Counted from the first letter of the stretch, positions 18,145 through 30,438 are shown. The stretch is DNA of 35,692 nucleotides from Dissophora ornata (GCA_025201705.1 MU616869.1:1-35692), one strand, 5' to 3'. Program-made: numbers and translations. The notes: a model not told the origin generated them from the letters alone.

Positions 18145-21100
18145 ATGGCTACCACAGCGACGATCTCGACCTCGACGATGCTTCCTGTGGTGGGCAGATC
18201 CACTATGAGTCTTGTGGGCGCCTCCAGTCCTCCAACCACGCCTCCTGCGACCCCAACAAGTCCAACGATGAGCAGCTGTTCGCTCATGGATTCGGATTCC
18301 GTCGAGGCTGCAACGGCCAAGATCCAGATAGAGATGGTTGCGACTCCTCCGCCATCACCGCCACCAGCCTCTGTATCCGCATGTTTGCTGCCCGTGACGC
18401 CATTTCCACTGGTCTCCATCTCGGACACTCCAATTGCAGAAGCTAGCCCCTCGTTATCAACAGGGACTCTGCTCTCTGAACCAGCATCAATACCAGCACC
18501 GGCGCCAGTATCATCAGTAGCGCCAGTGTCTACATCGGGCGAGGCGACAACGTTTTTCGACGACATGATTAATGCACCTCAACCGCCAGCGAACATTTTG
18601 ACACTGAGCCTGACGACGTCGATACCGGATCTTTACCACGAATTCTTTGATAATCACCCAGAGCTGTATGACTCTGATCAATCGTCGGATCCAGAAATGG
18701 ATCTCGATCCAGAGGACTACTCGCCAGTGGTGATCCGCGCACGCACAATGGCGGACCTGCGCCAGACGGCTGTTACCGCCATGTGAGTGTCTAGACGCCT
18801 TTGCTTGTGCTATGGATTCGATGGGAGAGGGGTTTTTAAACGGTCTCAGGTTGTCACGTTTCTGTATTGATCTCGATAAGGTTGATCATAAGTGAATGGA
18901 ATCTCGGTCCCCCCGGCCCCTATATCTAGCCTCAACCACGCCATATCTGCAGAATAGGCGCAGATCACATACAAGAGCGTGACTTTGCGGCTGATGTTCG
19001 CAGCGTGCGGATCGATCGGCAAGAGAGGGCAAGAGCGAAAGAGGGAGTCTGTGCATCGCGAGGGAGATGCACTGGGGCATGACAATGCTGGCTGGGGAAT
19101 GCGCTCCAGGATGGTGTGTTTGTTTATTCTTTTTTTTTTCGCCTGAGTCATTTTCTCATTGGTGTTTGACGCTCTGCACCCAGAAGCCCGCCGTGGAGGG
19201 GAAATGCGCCCAAACCCAATAACGGCTATCTTAATTGTTCCGTGGGCAGCATTCCTCCTCCCGGGCCCAACTGTCCGTTCCGCTCCTTTATTCAAGGGTG
19301 TTACCCTATCCCACATGCATTCGCGGTCGCGCATGCCACGCGCCTGTTCTACATTCCCGCCATCAGTCTGTCCTCGGTTATGTAGAACCCACCCCTCTTG
19401 TCGCGATGGGATCGTTTTTTTTGAGCGAATTGCGGGCGATGTTGGGTCCATGCACAGGACATCCACTGGGGCATCCATATTTGCGTCACGTCCAGCCCCA
19501 TTCATGAGCTCTTTATTCTTTCTCTCTATTTTTTTCTATTGCCCACCCATCCCTCCCCCACCCCTGTGCATCGTTTTGCTCCAATCCACGGTTGGTACCG
19601 AAACAACAGCCAGGCACCTCTTATCGCAGACCGGCCCAAGCTCGAGACGATCGATACCATCAACCTGATGATTCATCACCAGGGCGGGAGTCATACCAAT
19701 GGCCGCCAATCTCTGATGATGCATAACCACAGCGGCGCTGTCAATGGTCTGCACCACGGCCATCTCTCTTCGGACGACAGCTCGACGAGCCAGGGTCCCC
19801 AGCGCAGGAAGAAGGCCAGCAGAGCGTAAGTGGTTGTGTTGTCCTAGGCTGCAACGTATTTTGCGCCACCATCATACATGGCTAAAGGCTGTGCGGCTGA
19901 CATTCTTTAAATTACTGCTGTGCCTAGTTGCTTTCACTGCCAAAAGGCCCATCTCACTTGTGATGACTGTAAGTTGGTTATATCCATTTCCCTCTTTCTT
20001 CGTCATATTTGTAACAGGATATGGGCATCAGCTCGGGAGTAAACACCATTGGGCAGCGCGTTGAGGATAGGAGGGAGCCAACAGAAGGAGGATACCAACA
20101 AACTGCACCCAACGACGCGATCACAGATCTAGACGACGCATGATCTCTTTTTTTTTGTTGCTCCACACTATCGCCATACACATGCTTCTGCGTCAGCACA
20201 TCTGCTTTTCTTTTTGCGATGTGATGTGATGCGCTGTGGGCGCATGGCTTGGGCCGGATCTCTTCATGATGCGTGTCACAGACATGCTGACTGGAAGAAC
20301 ATCAAAACATCGCACAAAAAGTCGTTTCCGAGCACGACCCGTGGGGACATTCATCCAGTGGACCGTGTATACCAACCCTCCTACTGACAATCTACCTCGC
20401 ACTTGTCTGATCTGATCGCACCAATCATAACCAAATAGCTCGGCCTTGTCAGCGCTGTGTCAAGCGCGACCTTGGAGGATCCTGCACGGATGGCATTAGA
20501 AAGAAGGCAAAGTACCTCCAGGACGCATTCGACTCTCAGCAGCGGGCTGCTGAGCAGGCACGTCTGGACCAAGAATCTCGCTCGGGAAGCGTTGAAGGTA
20601 CACTACATGGAGAGAATAGCTGCGGTCGTTTCACGTTTGTTCCCATAATCCTGTTCAGTCTTGTCCTCCCTTCATACCCCTCGTGCCTGTGATCGATTCT
20701 TTGTTTGTTGTCTGTGTCGTTCATTGGGCAAAAATAAGCCAATAGACTATGCTGCCTTTTTCATTGTGTTTGGAGACATTTGTCTTGTCGTCTTGTCCCC
20801 CTATTTTTTTTTTTTTTTTTTTTTTCTTGTCTTCTCGCTTTTTTTCTTATTTTTTTTTCCCTCTTCTCTTTTCTTTCTCCTAGGATTATCTCTGAACGAT
20901 GCTCACGCGCTGCTCAGTTTCCCCAATGTCCCTTCGTCTTCATTATCTGCCTCTTCGACGTTATCCTCCTTGACCTCAACAGCAGTCAAAGCCACCTCTC
21001 CTCTTGTGCCAATTTCAGCTGCTTCTTGTACCACTCTATCACTCGACGCCTCATCTACAGTTCACACCACTGCCGCTACTACAACTACGACTACTACGCC

Positions 21101-22313
21101 AGCCGTCCCAGACCACGGTTTTGGATCAGAGGCAATCAATCTCGAGTACTCTATTCTATCGACGATGCTCTCTTCACCAACATCAGAGCTGCAGTCCATG
21201 ACCTCGGACCTCTCGATGGTCGAGAACTGGCAGCGCCAGGGAGCTCTGGAGGCGATGGCCAACTCGCTGCAGCACCAGCATCAGCACCAAGGTCACCTGC
21301 AGAGGTCAGCCTTGGCCCATCATCACCACCAGGTGCAGCAGCAACAGCAACAGGTTCGTCAGAACAACAACAGCAACACCACCGTGCAGACTGGTGCTGC
21401 TCGAGCGAGCAAACGCAAGTTCCCAAGCAACACGCCCGAGAATGTGTATGCGAACACAAAACAGCCCTTCAATTACACAGATGGCTTTCATTACCTCTTG
21501 CGCTTCGTTCGTGAAAGGTAAACCTTGGCTACTTTCTGCGCCCTTTGCAATCTTTTGTTTTGTTTCTCCACATTTGAACAAAAAAAAGGGGGTTGTTCCG
21601 ATTTGTGTGTCGATAAAAAGAGGAAAAAAAACTAATCTGAGATCTTTTTACATGCGACAATAGAATGGACAAGGAAGAGATGATGCGTGTGTGCCGTGCG
21701 ATGGCCATGTTTCGACCATCTTTTATCGCACTAATCATGAATCTCACGCCCGAGGACCTCATCTTTATGGAGACATGCTTCCAGCGCACTGTCCTTGTAA
21801 GTGGTTTTTTTTAGTGCTATCTCTTCAAAAATCGCGCACTGAATCTTGTTTACAATGCCAAAGAAACCATATGAAACACATCTGTGGAGGGGGGAGTAAG
21901 TCTTTATTCGTGTCGACTAATGTCCTCTCCGTCTTCACTCCCCTGTCAAATATTATTAGGAATTCGAAAAGTTGATCAGTTTCTCGGGAACACCAACGGT
22001 GGTGTGGCGTCGAACGGGCGAGATTGCTCTTGTTGGCAAAGAGTTCTCGTTGCTGACGCAGTGGTCGCGAGACCAGCTCGTGAACAAGAAGACGTATATC
22101 TACGAGCTGATGGACAATCAGTCCGCGGTCGAATACTGGGAAAAGTTCTCGACTCATGCGTTCGAGAACACGGAGCAGACGGTCATGACGACGTGTATCT
22201 TGTTGAGTCCAACAAACAGAGTCGTGCCCTGTACATTCTGCTTCACGATCAAGAGGGATATCTTTGACATCCCCTTGGCGATCGTTGGCAACTTTTTGCC
22301 AATTCTTTCTTAA
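18145..22313 (+). CDS. ERT1: Ert1/AcuK-type Zn2Cys6 transcription factor with PAS domain
   Basis: Exons: 18145-18782, 19610-19825, 19928-19968, 20439-20597, 20884-21517, 21664-21796 and 21960-22313, giving 724 aa. Ert1/AcuK-family regulators bind DNA and switch on gluconeogenic and non-fermentable-carbon genes. Seen: a Ser/Thr/Pro-rich N-terminus; a basic lead-in RRKKASRA; a Zn2Cys6 cluster with Cys at residues 286, 289, 296, 302, 305 and 314 (spacing 2-6-5-2-8), split over three exons; the basic linker GIRKKAKYL; a His/Gln-rich stretch; and a C-terminal PAS-like region from about residue 560, including [20 protein letters not shown] and [15 protein letters not shown]. The first ATG (CATCATCATGGCT) opens a continuous frame. 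Introns 1, 3 and 4 are long (827, 470 and 286 nt). The start of exon 2 is fixed by phase and by the first AG after a long pyrimidine tract. Ert1 versus its paralogue Rds2 is less certain than the family. Confidence 0.88.
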
Positions 22314-22631
22314 AAAGCGAAACCGGGAACCGGAACCGGCAGCTTTTTTTTCTTTTCTTTTCTTTTCTCTTTTTGTCTTTGTTTTCTATTGTGTCTATTT
22401 TATTTTTATTTTTGTTATTATTGTTATTTGTTGCCGTTGTTGTCTTTTTCAGTCAGTTTGTTCTTTTACTTTGTACATCTTTTTTTTTGTGGTCCTCTGG
22501 AATCCCGGAACGAATCAGCCTAACGGCTTTTCAACGAGGGGGAAGCCCATAATCTATCTCCCTGTCTCACTTTCATGTTTTTTTTTTTCTGTACAACCCT
22601 TTTTTCCTCTCTTTTTTTTCATCAAAGAGAA

Positions 22632-22649
22632 CACCACTCTTCAGTGGTG
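22632..22649 (+). terminator. 3'-UTR hairpin of the Ert1-like gene
   Basis: A perfect 7-bp stem (CACCACT pairing with AGTGGTG) closes a CTTC tetraloop, 14 nt upstream of an AATAAA. It lies 319 nt after the stop codon. It may help 3'-end processing or mRNA stability; this is inference. Confidence 0.4.
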
Positions 22650-22662
22650 AACCAAGAACCGA

Positions 22663-22668
22663 AATAAA
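22663..22668 (+). terminator. Candidate polyadenylation signal of the Ert1-like gene
   Basis: AATAAA in ACCGAAATAAAAAACTTG, about 350 nt after the stop, following a very T-rich 3' UTR. No earlier canonical hexamer is present on this strand. Confidence 0.5.
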
Positions 22669-22737
22669 AAACTTGTATTATAGCCATTTACTCATCTTGG
22701 TTTCGTTGAGTGTACAGTATCTTCTCTCTTTGGATCG

Positions 22738-22743
22738 TTTATT
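22738..22743 (-). terminator. Candidate polyadenylation signal of the convergent membrane-protein gene
   Basis: TTTATT on the plus strand is AATAAA on the minus strand, 142 nt beyond the stop of the minus-strand gene. It lies only about 70 bp from the plus-strand signal, so the two convergent transcripts probably end close together. Confidence 0.4.
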
Positions 22744-22884
22744 TACAAAATTAAATATCGCCCCCAACTGCATTCAACAAATGACTTGGCTACGACGAAT
22801 TAAAAGAGACGGAATCATTAGGCCTCTGCCAACATCTAGGCCCGGGTCCTGGGACATTTGACGTCGGGCCTCTCCTTTACGTTC

Positions 22885-25800
22885 CTATACAACCGCCTCT
22901 GCAAAGCTGCGATATTGTGAATTTTGATAGGGTGAGGCAGGACGAAAGGGTGGAGGAGGGAACGCAGGGGAAGTAGAGGTGTGCTGACGGTACTGAATAA
23001 AAAACTCGAACGGGTTGCGTGCGTGGTTTATCGAAAACAACGACGGCTCCAGTGGTGGCGGCGGCACTTTTTGCTCTTGAACCTGAGACCATGGCGCGGA
23101 CAAGGGAGACTCTGGAGGAAAAGAAGCGGCAGTGCGATGGCGGTGATACAGAAGCCAAAGTAGGCCGAGAATTGAAATGGATACGATGGCGATAGCGATT
23201 TTGTATTGCCGGAAGAGCCGCATTGAGCGTTGTTCAAGCTCAATCTCGTATTTGAGGCGGTTCAACTACAACGGTGAAGAGCAAAAAAAAGATTGAGCCC
23301 TGATGTCAGCAACGCACTCACTGACGCCTACGCATTAAAAAACCCCCGGAAGTTTACATTGAGTCGAGCGGCGGTCATGATGCGGGCGCAGACCACAATG
23401 CGTTCGTTGACATCTTTGACCTTGGCCTCAACCGTCTGCGTTAGGGTCAATCCTGTGGTCGGAGAGGGTTGCAATGACGACCGAAGTTCGTGGCTGTCGA
23501 GTACTCGTACCATCTCCGTTTCCAGTTTCTAGTTAACAGCAAAACACATACAAAAAAAAAGAAGTCGGTTTAAAATTGAAGGCAGTATGGTAGATGTAAC
23601 TCTTTCGCCTTCCACTTAGTTCCCTTTCTACCTTGGAGTTCTCGTCCAGGTTATCGAGTTTCTCTAAAAAGTATTCGATCTGCTTCATTGTGATCTGAGT
23701 CTCGTCATGTTTATCTCGCATATTAGTCACTAGGAGCGACAAGCGGACATTGGCGAGGTCAAGTAGGTTGTCGACATCCTTCCCGGAGAGGTCTTGATGA
23801 TGCCCACCTTTACCACCACCCAAGACTACCGAATCTATATACGAGGGCCGATTTGATTTCATCCTTGCGTCTTCAGCGGCCTCCTCAGGCTCTGGTAGTG
23901 TACGGAGGTACCTTTGTTAGATTTTGCCACCAACCTCCAAGCTCGCATGCGTCAGTTTTAAGTTCCTTACCTCCGTGGTCCATGAGACTGATGGCGATCC
24001 AGTTCAGGAACTCGTGCTTCTGCTTGACGGAAGGCGATTCTAGAAACATCAAGTTCGTCTTGTCGCCATTCATGATCGAAAATAACGTCGTGTCGCCTAT
24101 ATCCAGTCAAAGACATTTAGCTTCGAGCGACTACAACTAAACATGGAGCGGAGATAATAATAATAACAATAATAATAAAAAAAGAACTTACGCGACTCGT
24201 TCAAGATCTCGATGTTGCAGATCAGGTCAAACCGTTCGTACTCCACTGTCTTGACCAGCTCCATCATGTACATTTCCAATCCATACACCGCCTGTCGAGT
24301 CTCTTCGTTATGATCGCGCTCGATACCATTCCAGTACCCATTATCAATTGCCCAAAGCTGTTGCTCCATTCCTTCCTGCTCCTGGATCGTGAACGGGTGT
24401 CTTCGTCCCGTACTCTTCATCGCTGAAGCAGTTCCGAGATTGGGATCGACTCTATCAGCACTGTCTATGCTTGTGGCGTCGTTCCTGGATGGCTGCAGAG
24501 TTGTTTCCTCATCGGCATCAGCTATAGTGTCGAAAGTGACCTTTGGAATCACTGCTGGTTTCACTATAAGCGGTACCGGGTTCATGGGTTCAGGGCTTGA
24601 TGTCAATGTATCACTCGGCTCCTGCAGATGTTCGTGATTCAAAATCATTCCTGGACTCGATTTGAGCGAACTTTGGTCGCCATCGTTACCGTCTTGTGCT
24701 GATGATTGCGCACAACTCCTACTGGACGCATCGATGGTGTCTCCATCAATATCCTTACTCGTGTTGATGCTGACGCTACTGCTGCCCTGACTGCTAATGC
24801 TGCTGTCTTGGCTACTGATGCTGATGCCGCTAATGCTGCTAATGCTGCTTCTGCTGCTTCTGCTGATACTGCCACGGTGCTGCGCCAGGCCAGCGGCCGA
24901 CTGCAACGCAACTGACTCCCTAACCTCCTCAAACTCTCTCTCTCTTTTCGCCTGCGCAGCCTTCCTCTCCTCCCTCCATACCTTGGCCTTAGACTCCATA
25001 GCTCGGTAGGTAACGTCCGCTTCTCGAAAGTACTGGGAGCACGCTTGCTCAAGCCCCACGTGTAATTTTGCATACTCAACTTGGTCACCGTGGACCCTGA
25101 ACACGTAGTGGCCTTGAAATTTAGAGTTTAGGTAAGATTTGAATAAAAAGTCGCGGGGACTCAGAACATTCTCGACGTATTTGGCAGTTCTGCATAGGAC
25201 CCGCTGTGGAGGTGAGATGAATGAGGGCGCTGGCGATGGCGATGATCCCAATTGGTGGAAGCTGGGATGCGGCAGGGGGGTTTGGAATGCAATCAAGGAA
25301 CCATTGAAGTTAGACGAGTTGGAACTCGTAGTTGAAATCATGGTCGCCGAAGGCAACAGCTGCTGAAAACCAATCGATGGTTTCTTTGTCGTTGTTGCTG
25401 TTATAGACGATGGCGTCGTTGCCGTTGTAGAAGTCGCAGGAGTCATTGTTAGCTCCTTGTTGATAAATGATGGAGCCGGCGTTGGCGGCGGTGCAGGTGT
25501 GATTGTCGGTGTCCATGTGGGCTTCGACACCAATACCGCAAAGGCACTCGCAAAGTTCACGGGCAACGGCTCCACCTCTGCGATGAGGATATTCGGATCT
25601 GTGACACACTGGCGGGCATCCATCAGTGCTCGCGATGCTAGATTTGTAGACGCTCTTCTCAATGACCGCCGTCGATATCGTCGCTCCTTCTCTCCTGGTA
25701 TATCGTCTCCAGACGTATGTGCTGCAGATGCAGCTGAAGTAGCTGTAGTACTTCGACGGCGGTGATGATGTCGATGGTGACGTCGATGCAGATAAGGCAA

Positions 25801-27735
25801 GAATGCACGGTAATGGTGTCCATGTGGGTTCTCCCGCACGTGTATTACCGAGTCTTTGTCGTCCGATGGTGCGGACTTTCCCTCAGAGAGAACCCTCCCG
25901 GTCAATTTTTTTGTTCCTCCTGTGAACCGAGATATGTCGAAGACCCCGGACTGATCGTCTCCTGACAGAGGTTCTCCGACCGCATTCCAGTTCTGAGATG
26001 ATGTTTTAGTATTGCCTGCAGGGCCGGAGGCGGCAGTCGAGGCGAGGGGATTTGTGATTGCGTGAGTGTGATGCGTGGATGACGGAAGAGAGCTGGCGGC
26101 GGCGGTAAGTCCTACGTTTCTTTTGAGCATCTCCTTGAAGCGCGTTGCGGACGATTCCTTTCCCGAATCGCTCGTGGACGGTATTCCTGACGCAGTTCTT
26201 GGGGTTGTTGATCCAGTATTGCTAAAGCTCTTGGACATGGCCGAGAGCGGCGGGGCACGCAGGCTAGCGAACCCAGTGTACAATGCGTAGGTAGGCATTG
26301 TCGAGGAGAAACTTTCGCGGCTCTGTCCAGAGTTAGTCCGGATCGGTGGAGGTGGGGGCAGTGTGGGGTCCATCTGGAGTGCTTTGCTTTTTGCTGACGA
26401 TGGCAGACTAACCGCCATCTTGTGTCCCAATCCTCTTACCCCTCCGCTGAGGCTACGAACTGCTTTACCTATTCGAAATGACAAAGTGGTTGATAAAGGC
26501 ACTATGGCAACAGCTTTAATCGCAACATAACGGCCAGCGCGGGTGTAGACATTACCTGGAGCAACAACCTCCGAATCGCTTTCGCCACTCGTCAAACCGG
26601 CACTGCTGCTCGTACTATCACGCGACTCTCTCCGGGCCCGGAATTTTTTGAGTCCGGTTCTGACACCCTTCTTTCCCGACTTGCCCGCACTCCGACTTCT
26701 GCGGAGACTGTACGGATCAGGTGCTCCGCCACTGTTGTGTAAACTTCCTTCCCTCGACGCTGTGGACAAGGCAGGGCTACTCACCCCACTGTTTGATGCA
26801 GTCGCTGTTCCGTTATAAGACATGGATCTCGGAGATCGCAGAAAGGCACCCATGTTGCCAATGGATGAGTAGTACGGGCGAACGTCAGGTCTGGGCGCGA
26901 GCGAGGCAATCTTTGCTTTGTGAACAGCATTAGCGACAGCGCCAGCGCTGGATTTTTCGTTGATGGTCTGAGCAGAGTTGGGATCTGTCGCTGCAAGGAG
27001 ATTAGTCAGTGCGGAGACGCTGCCTTTTTTCTTTCCAGGATCCGACCTCCCGCCAGAAGCACGAATTACATCGTTGCTTCTACCTCTCCTTTCGCTACCT
27101 TTGTTGTCAGCGTTGGTGCTGCTATTGATTGATGAAGGTGCTAGGGAGTTGGAAACGTAGGTTGCAGAGGACATTCTCGCCGGTGAACTCATGAACCCGC
27201 CCGCCACCGCATTCTTGATGGTGAAGTCCTGGCCATTGGTGTTGACAGTGCTGATGGGGGGACGTGTTGAAGAGGCGACAGCAGCTTGGAATGTAGTGGA
27301 AGACGGAAGAACAGACATAGATCCTGTCTCTAGTTGCCGTTGGTCTGCGTAGGCGATCTGTTGTTGTTGTTGTTGTTGTTGTTGTTGCAAGGGTTGTCTC
27401 TGTTGCACGGAGATGATGGGAGCAGGAGAAGAAAGGGGTTGGACCTGTGTATCCGGCTGAGGATGTTCTGAGGGGGAGAGGGGGAGAGATGGCAAAGGAA
27501 GAGGAGCTGGGAGTGACCCATCCTCGCGAGCGACGATGATATTGGGCTGTGGAATGGACTTCAGAGTGGTCTGAGGGGACGACAGATCCGGGGTCCAGCT
27601 CGCGTGCGATGGCTCGCTGATGTTCCCATCTGGGCCCTGGATATGTTCCTGCTGGTGTCGGTGGCCATCCTGCTGGCCCAGAACTGGCCCTAGCGGCGGG
27701 GCATGCAGTCTGGGAAGAGCCTGGCTGTTCTGCAT
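22885..27735 (-). CDS. Uncharacterised 1493-aa single-pass membrane protein
   Basis: Exons (minus): 27735-24192, 24096-23971, 23891-23632, 23528-23358 and 23265-22885; all GT-AG and in phase. I do not recognise a named family. Residues 1-840 are low-complexity: a Gln run near 115-125 (CAA/CAG repeats), Ser/Thr/Pro-rich parts, basic RRSRSAGKSGKKG and a His/Arg-rich HRRHHRHHHRRR segment. From about 845 it looks folded (VLSPRDFLFKSYLNSKFQGH, then FRVHGDQVEYAKLH), followed by a charged coiled-coil-like stretch (KVWREERKAAQAKREREFEE) and a Ser run. A second conserved-looking block covers about 1110-1390 (QLWAIDNGYWNGIERDH; FLESPSVKQKHEFLNWIA; long helices). One transmembrane helix lies near 1390-1410 (KIAIAIVSISILGLLWLLYH), followed by about 80 Pro-rich residues. 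The topology suggests a large cytosolic part anchored in an ER, nuclear or mitochondrial membrane. Function is unknown. Confidence 0.8.
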
Positions 27736-28274
27736 TCAATGCAGAGTATGTATGTATGACAAGATAAAATATGCAGAGGGGAATGTAATTACTTTCTCAC
27801 ACTCTTTCGCTCTCTCCAGTGGACGGCAGTAAAAGTAGAGGGGGGGGATGGAGTGGAGCGTCGAGTAAGGGTGTGTGCAGCGGGCGGATGCAGCGACGAT
27901 GAATGAGGGAATGAATCGGGATCCGCAGCGATGAATGCGCTGCACCAGCGATCGAGTGCTCGTGTGCTGTGCGCTAATTGACGACAGGCCGCAAAAGGAC
28001 TATCTAGTCCATGCCACCATTTGTTTTACAAACTTTTACAACAACAAATACACACACAGACTCATCTCCATAAAAAACGAGCGCCAGGCTGCTCTAGAAT
28101 CCCTCCTTTGCTAATTTCTCCCATTCCCATTCCTATTCCCTCCCATCCGTCTCCCATCCCATCCATCTTCCCATCCTTCCATCCATCCTATCTCCTCCCT
28201 CGAACCTCCCGACAATCAAGGAGCATCCATTCCTCGACCCCGTGCCGACACGACAAGCCTCAGTTCGTGCTACA
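27736..28274. promoter_or_regulatory. Shared divergent promoter region
   Basis: 539 bp between two divergent start codons. The right half (about 28090-28210) is a run of CCCATCC/CCATTCC-like pyrimidine blocks forming the leader of the phosphodiesterase gene; the left half holds a G run at 27840-27847 and short direct repeats of GCAGCG. No TATA box stands out. Confidence 0.4.
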
Positions 28275-30438
28275 ATGCCAGGCAATCAGCCCGCCACCAA
28301 CACGGGCCGTGCGTCCAGACCCATGTCGTATGTCTCCTCATCCCGACCCCATTCGCTCCTCTGGCCCCAGCAGTACACAACACCAGAGCAGGGCCGCGCC
28401 CGCACAGGACTGGATCGGTCCAAAGGCAGGACAACCTCCCTCAGCGGCTCTGGGGCCTTGGACCTCGACCTCGAGGGCAGTCTCCTCCGCCCCAAAGGAC
28501 GGAAGGTAAATCATTAATAAATCTATAAAAAGTTAATTGCTCACTTCGGCGCTGCCTATCTGTGCGGTGCGGCGCTTCCCAGAGCATATGTTCCAGGCTT
28601 CGGGTTTTCCATCAAAGGAACACTGACTTACCGACTAAATATCCAAACAACCCGATAGCCCTGGTCATGGTCAAGAATAAACAGGCTATATAGCCGACAA
28701 TCTAGGATGACAAGGATGGTCCTAGTCGTCTCAGGAGGACTGGCCTGTCTCTGTTTCTTCTCTATATTTCTAGGACATGGAAGCATCTACAAACGACTCT
28801 GTCATAAGGATGGCAGGGCCTTGGTATTGGCACGACACGAGCGAGCCAAAAATATTACGTGCAACCCTAAGATAGATCGTGCAATTCCCTTGGCGCCCAC
28901 GGTGCGGTCCAATGGCACTCACGATTTTGATCCAACCGTGATTGTGCTGTCGTACGACGGTCTGCGGGCCGACTATCTAAATCGCGGATTCACGCCCAAT
29001 ATTCTGAGCGTCGGTATGTCGGATCGAAACTCTTGCAACAGATCAGGCAAATCCCAATTGCTCTGAATGAATAGCGAGCTGGCGACTAACCCCTTTCTCA
29101 AACACCTCCTCGCTTTACTTATCTTTGCTAGGCGCCAAGGGCGTGATCGCGGAATACATGCAACCTTCGTTCCCAACATTGACCTTCCCGAACCATTACA
29201 CCATGAGCACTGGTCTATACCCCTCGAGCCACGGAATTATTGCCAACATGTTCCACGATCCCAACCTAAACGACGACTTCAACTACAAGATCCCTGAGAA
29301 GAGCTGGGACCCCAAGTGGTGGGGAGGAGAACCTGTGAGTGCCTCTTTGTCTTTCTATCGATTTCCCCCAGCTACCAGCTGTTTTGAGAAAAAGGCTTAC
29401 TATCTCGCTCGTTCGCAGTCTGGCGCGTAATAACACATCTTTTTGCTTCATTCAGATCTGGGAAACTGCGGTTCTACAAAATCAGAGATCGGGCGTAATT
29501 ATGTGGCCGGGCGGAGAGTCCCTCAGGCCAGTGCGTCCTACTTACCATGTGCGACATCGCACCGGCACGTCGGCCCTAGAAAAGATGGAGACCCTGCTAA
29601 GCTGGTTAGACAAGCCTAGAGAGGAACGACCAACAGTCATGACTGCTTATATATCTGAAGTTGACACTGCAGGACATGACTTTGGACCAGACGGGAAACG
29701 AAGTAAGGGGAAGAGGCAACCAAATGGATGTTGAGCTGCATTCGCCCTTTCTTTCGCTGTAGCACATATGCACATATTTCTAATCTTTGGTTCTACGCTT
29801 TTGCGCACAACGTAGGCCAGAGATCGTTGGGCGAAGTTGATGCTGCGCTAGGCGTCCTACTCGACGGGCTGCAATCAAGAGGCTTGGACAAGGTTGTGAA
29901 TTTACTCTTGGTCAGCGACCACGGCATGTCATATGTCAGCAACGCCAAATGCATCTACTACGACGATTACATCGACACCTCTGACCTTCTGCTGGAAGAG
30001 TCCCTCCAGCCGCATCTCGGGGTCCGAACCAAAGACCCAAAGAGACTACATGAGATCTACCACACCCTCAAGCGTGTTCAACAAAAGGACAATCTCCCCT
30101 TTCAGGTTTATAGACGCGAAGAGATCCCTGCGCGATACAACTATGCCAATAATGAACGGATCGCTCCAGTGGTAGTGATGGCTGATCCGGGATATGTCAT
30201 GACGAGGCGGGACATGGGACTTGCGGTTGTGGGTGTCCATGGCTGGGACAATGAGATGGAGGATATGCGTGCCATCTTTATGGCATCAGGGCCCGCGTTT
30301 CCAAACCTTGGGCCTGAGAAACTGCAGGCGTTTGAGAATGTAGAGTTGTACGAGATCATTGCTAGAACGGTCGGCTTGAAGGTCAAAGAAGGCGCAACCG
30401 ATGGTGTCCGAAACGGCTATGTTTCCCAACCATGTTAA
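28275..30438 (+). CDS. Type II membrane nucleotide pyrophosphatase/phosphodiesterase (NPP family)
   Basis: Exons: 28275-28505, 28659-29013, 29132-29334, 29456-29702 and 29816-30438, giving 552 aa. NPP enzymes use two zinc ions and a catalytic Thr to hydrolyse nucleotide phosphodiesters or pyrophosphates, usually outside the cell or in the secretory lumen. Seen: a ~95-residue cytosolic N-tail ending in basic RINRLYSRQSR, one signal-anchor helix at about 98-116 (VLVVSGGLACLCFFSIFLG), then the alkaline-phosphatase-fold motifs: SYDG (Asp177), LTFPNHYTMSTGLYPSSHGI (catalytic Thr213), EVDTAGHDFGP (Asp333, His337), VSDHGM (Asp380, His381) and VHGWDN (His487). All metal ligands are present, so it should be active. 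It resembles yeast Npp1/Npp2 more than animal NPPs because no somatomedin-B or nuclease-like domains are present. The intron 1 acceptor at 28658 is chosen by phase; 28705 would break the frame. The gene is divergent from the membrane-protein gene and convergent with VAP. Confidence 0.92.

Noticed and set aside
17985..18566. 193-codon minus-strand ORF opposite exon 1 of the Ert1-like gene
   Set aside because: It is the mirror of the Ser/Thr/Pro-rich coding exon (Gly/Val/Ala-rich shadow) and has no independent support.
18846..19505. 219-codon minus-strand ORF inside intron 1 of the Ert1-like gene
   Set aside because: Longest non-gene ORF in the window, but composition is irregular (many Arg, Cys, Pro clusters) and no motif is seen. 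A G/C-rich intron can carry such a frame by chance.
27122..27739. 205-codon ORF with a start 4 nt upstream of the membrane-protein ATG
   Set aside because: It is a frame-shifted shadow of the low-complexity N-terminus; the 1212-codon frame that starts at 27735 and splices into conserved exons is clearly the real one.
28242..28517. GTG-initiated extension of the phosphodiesterase exon 1
   Set aside because: The added residues would need a non-ATG start; the ATG at 28275 is in the same frame and fits eukaryotic initiation.
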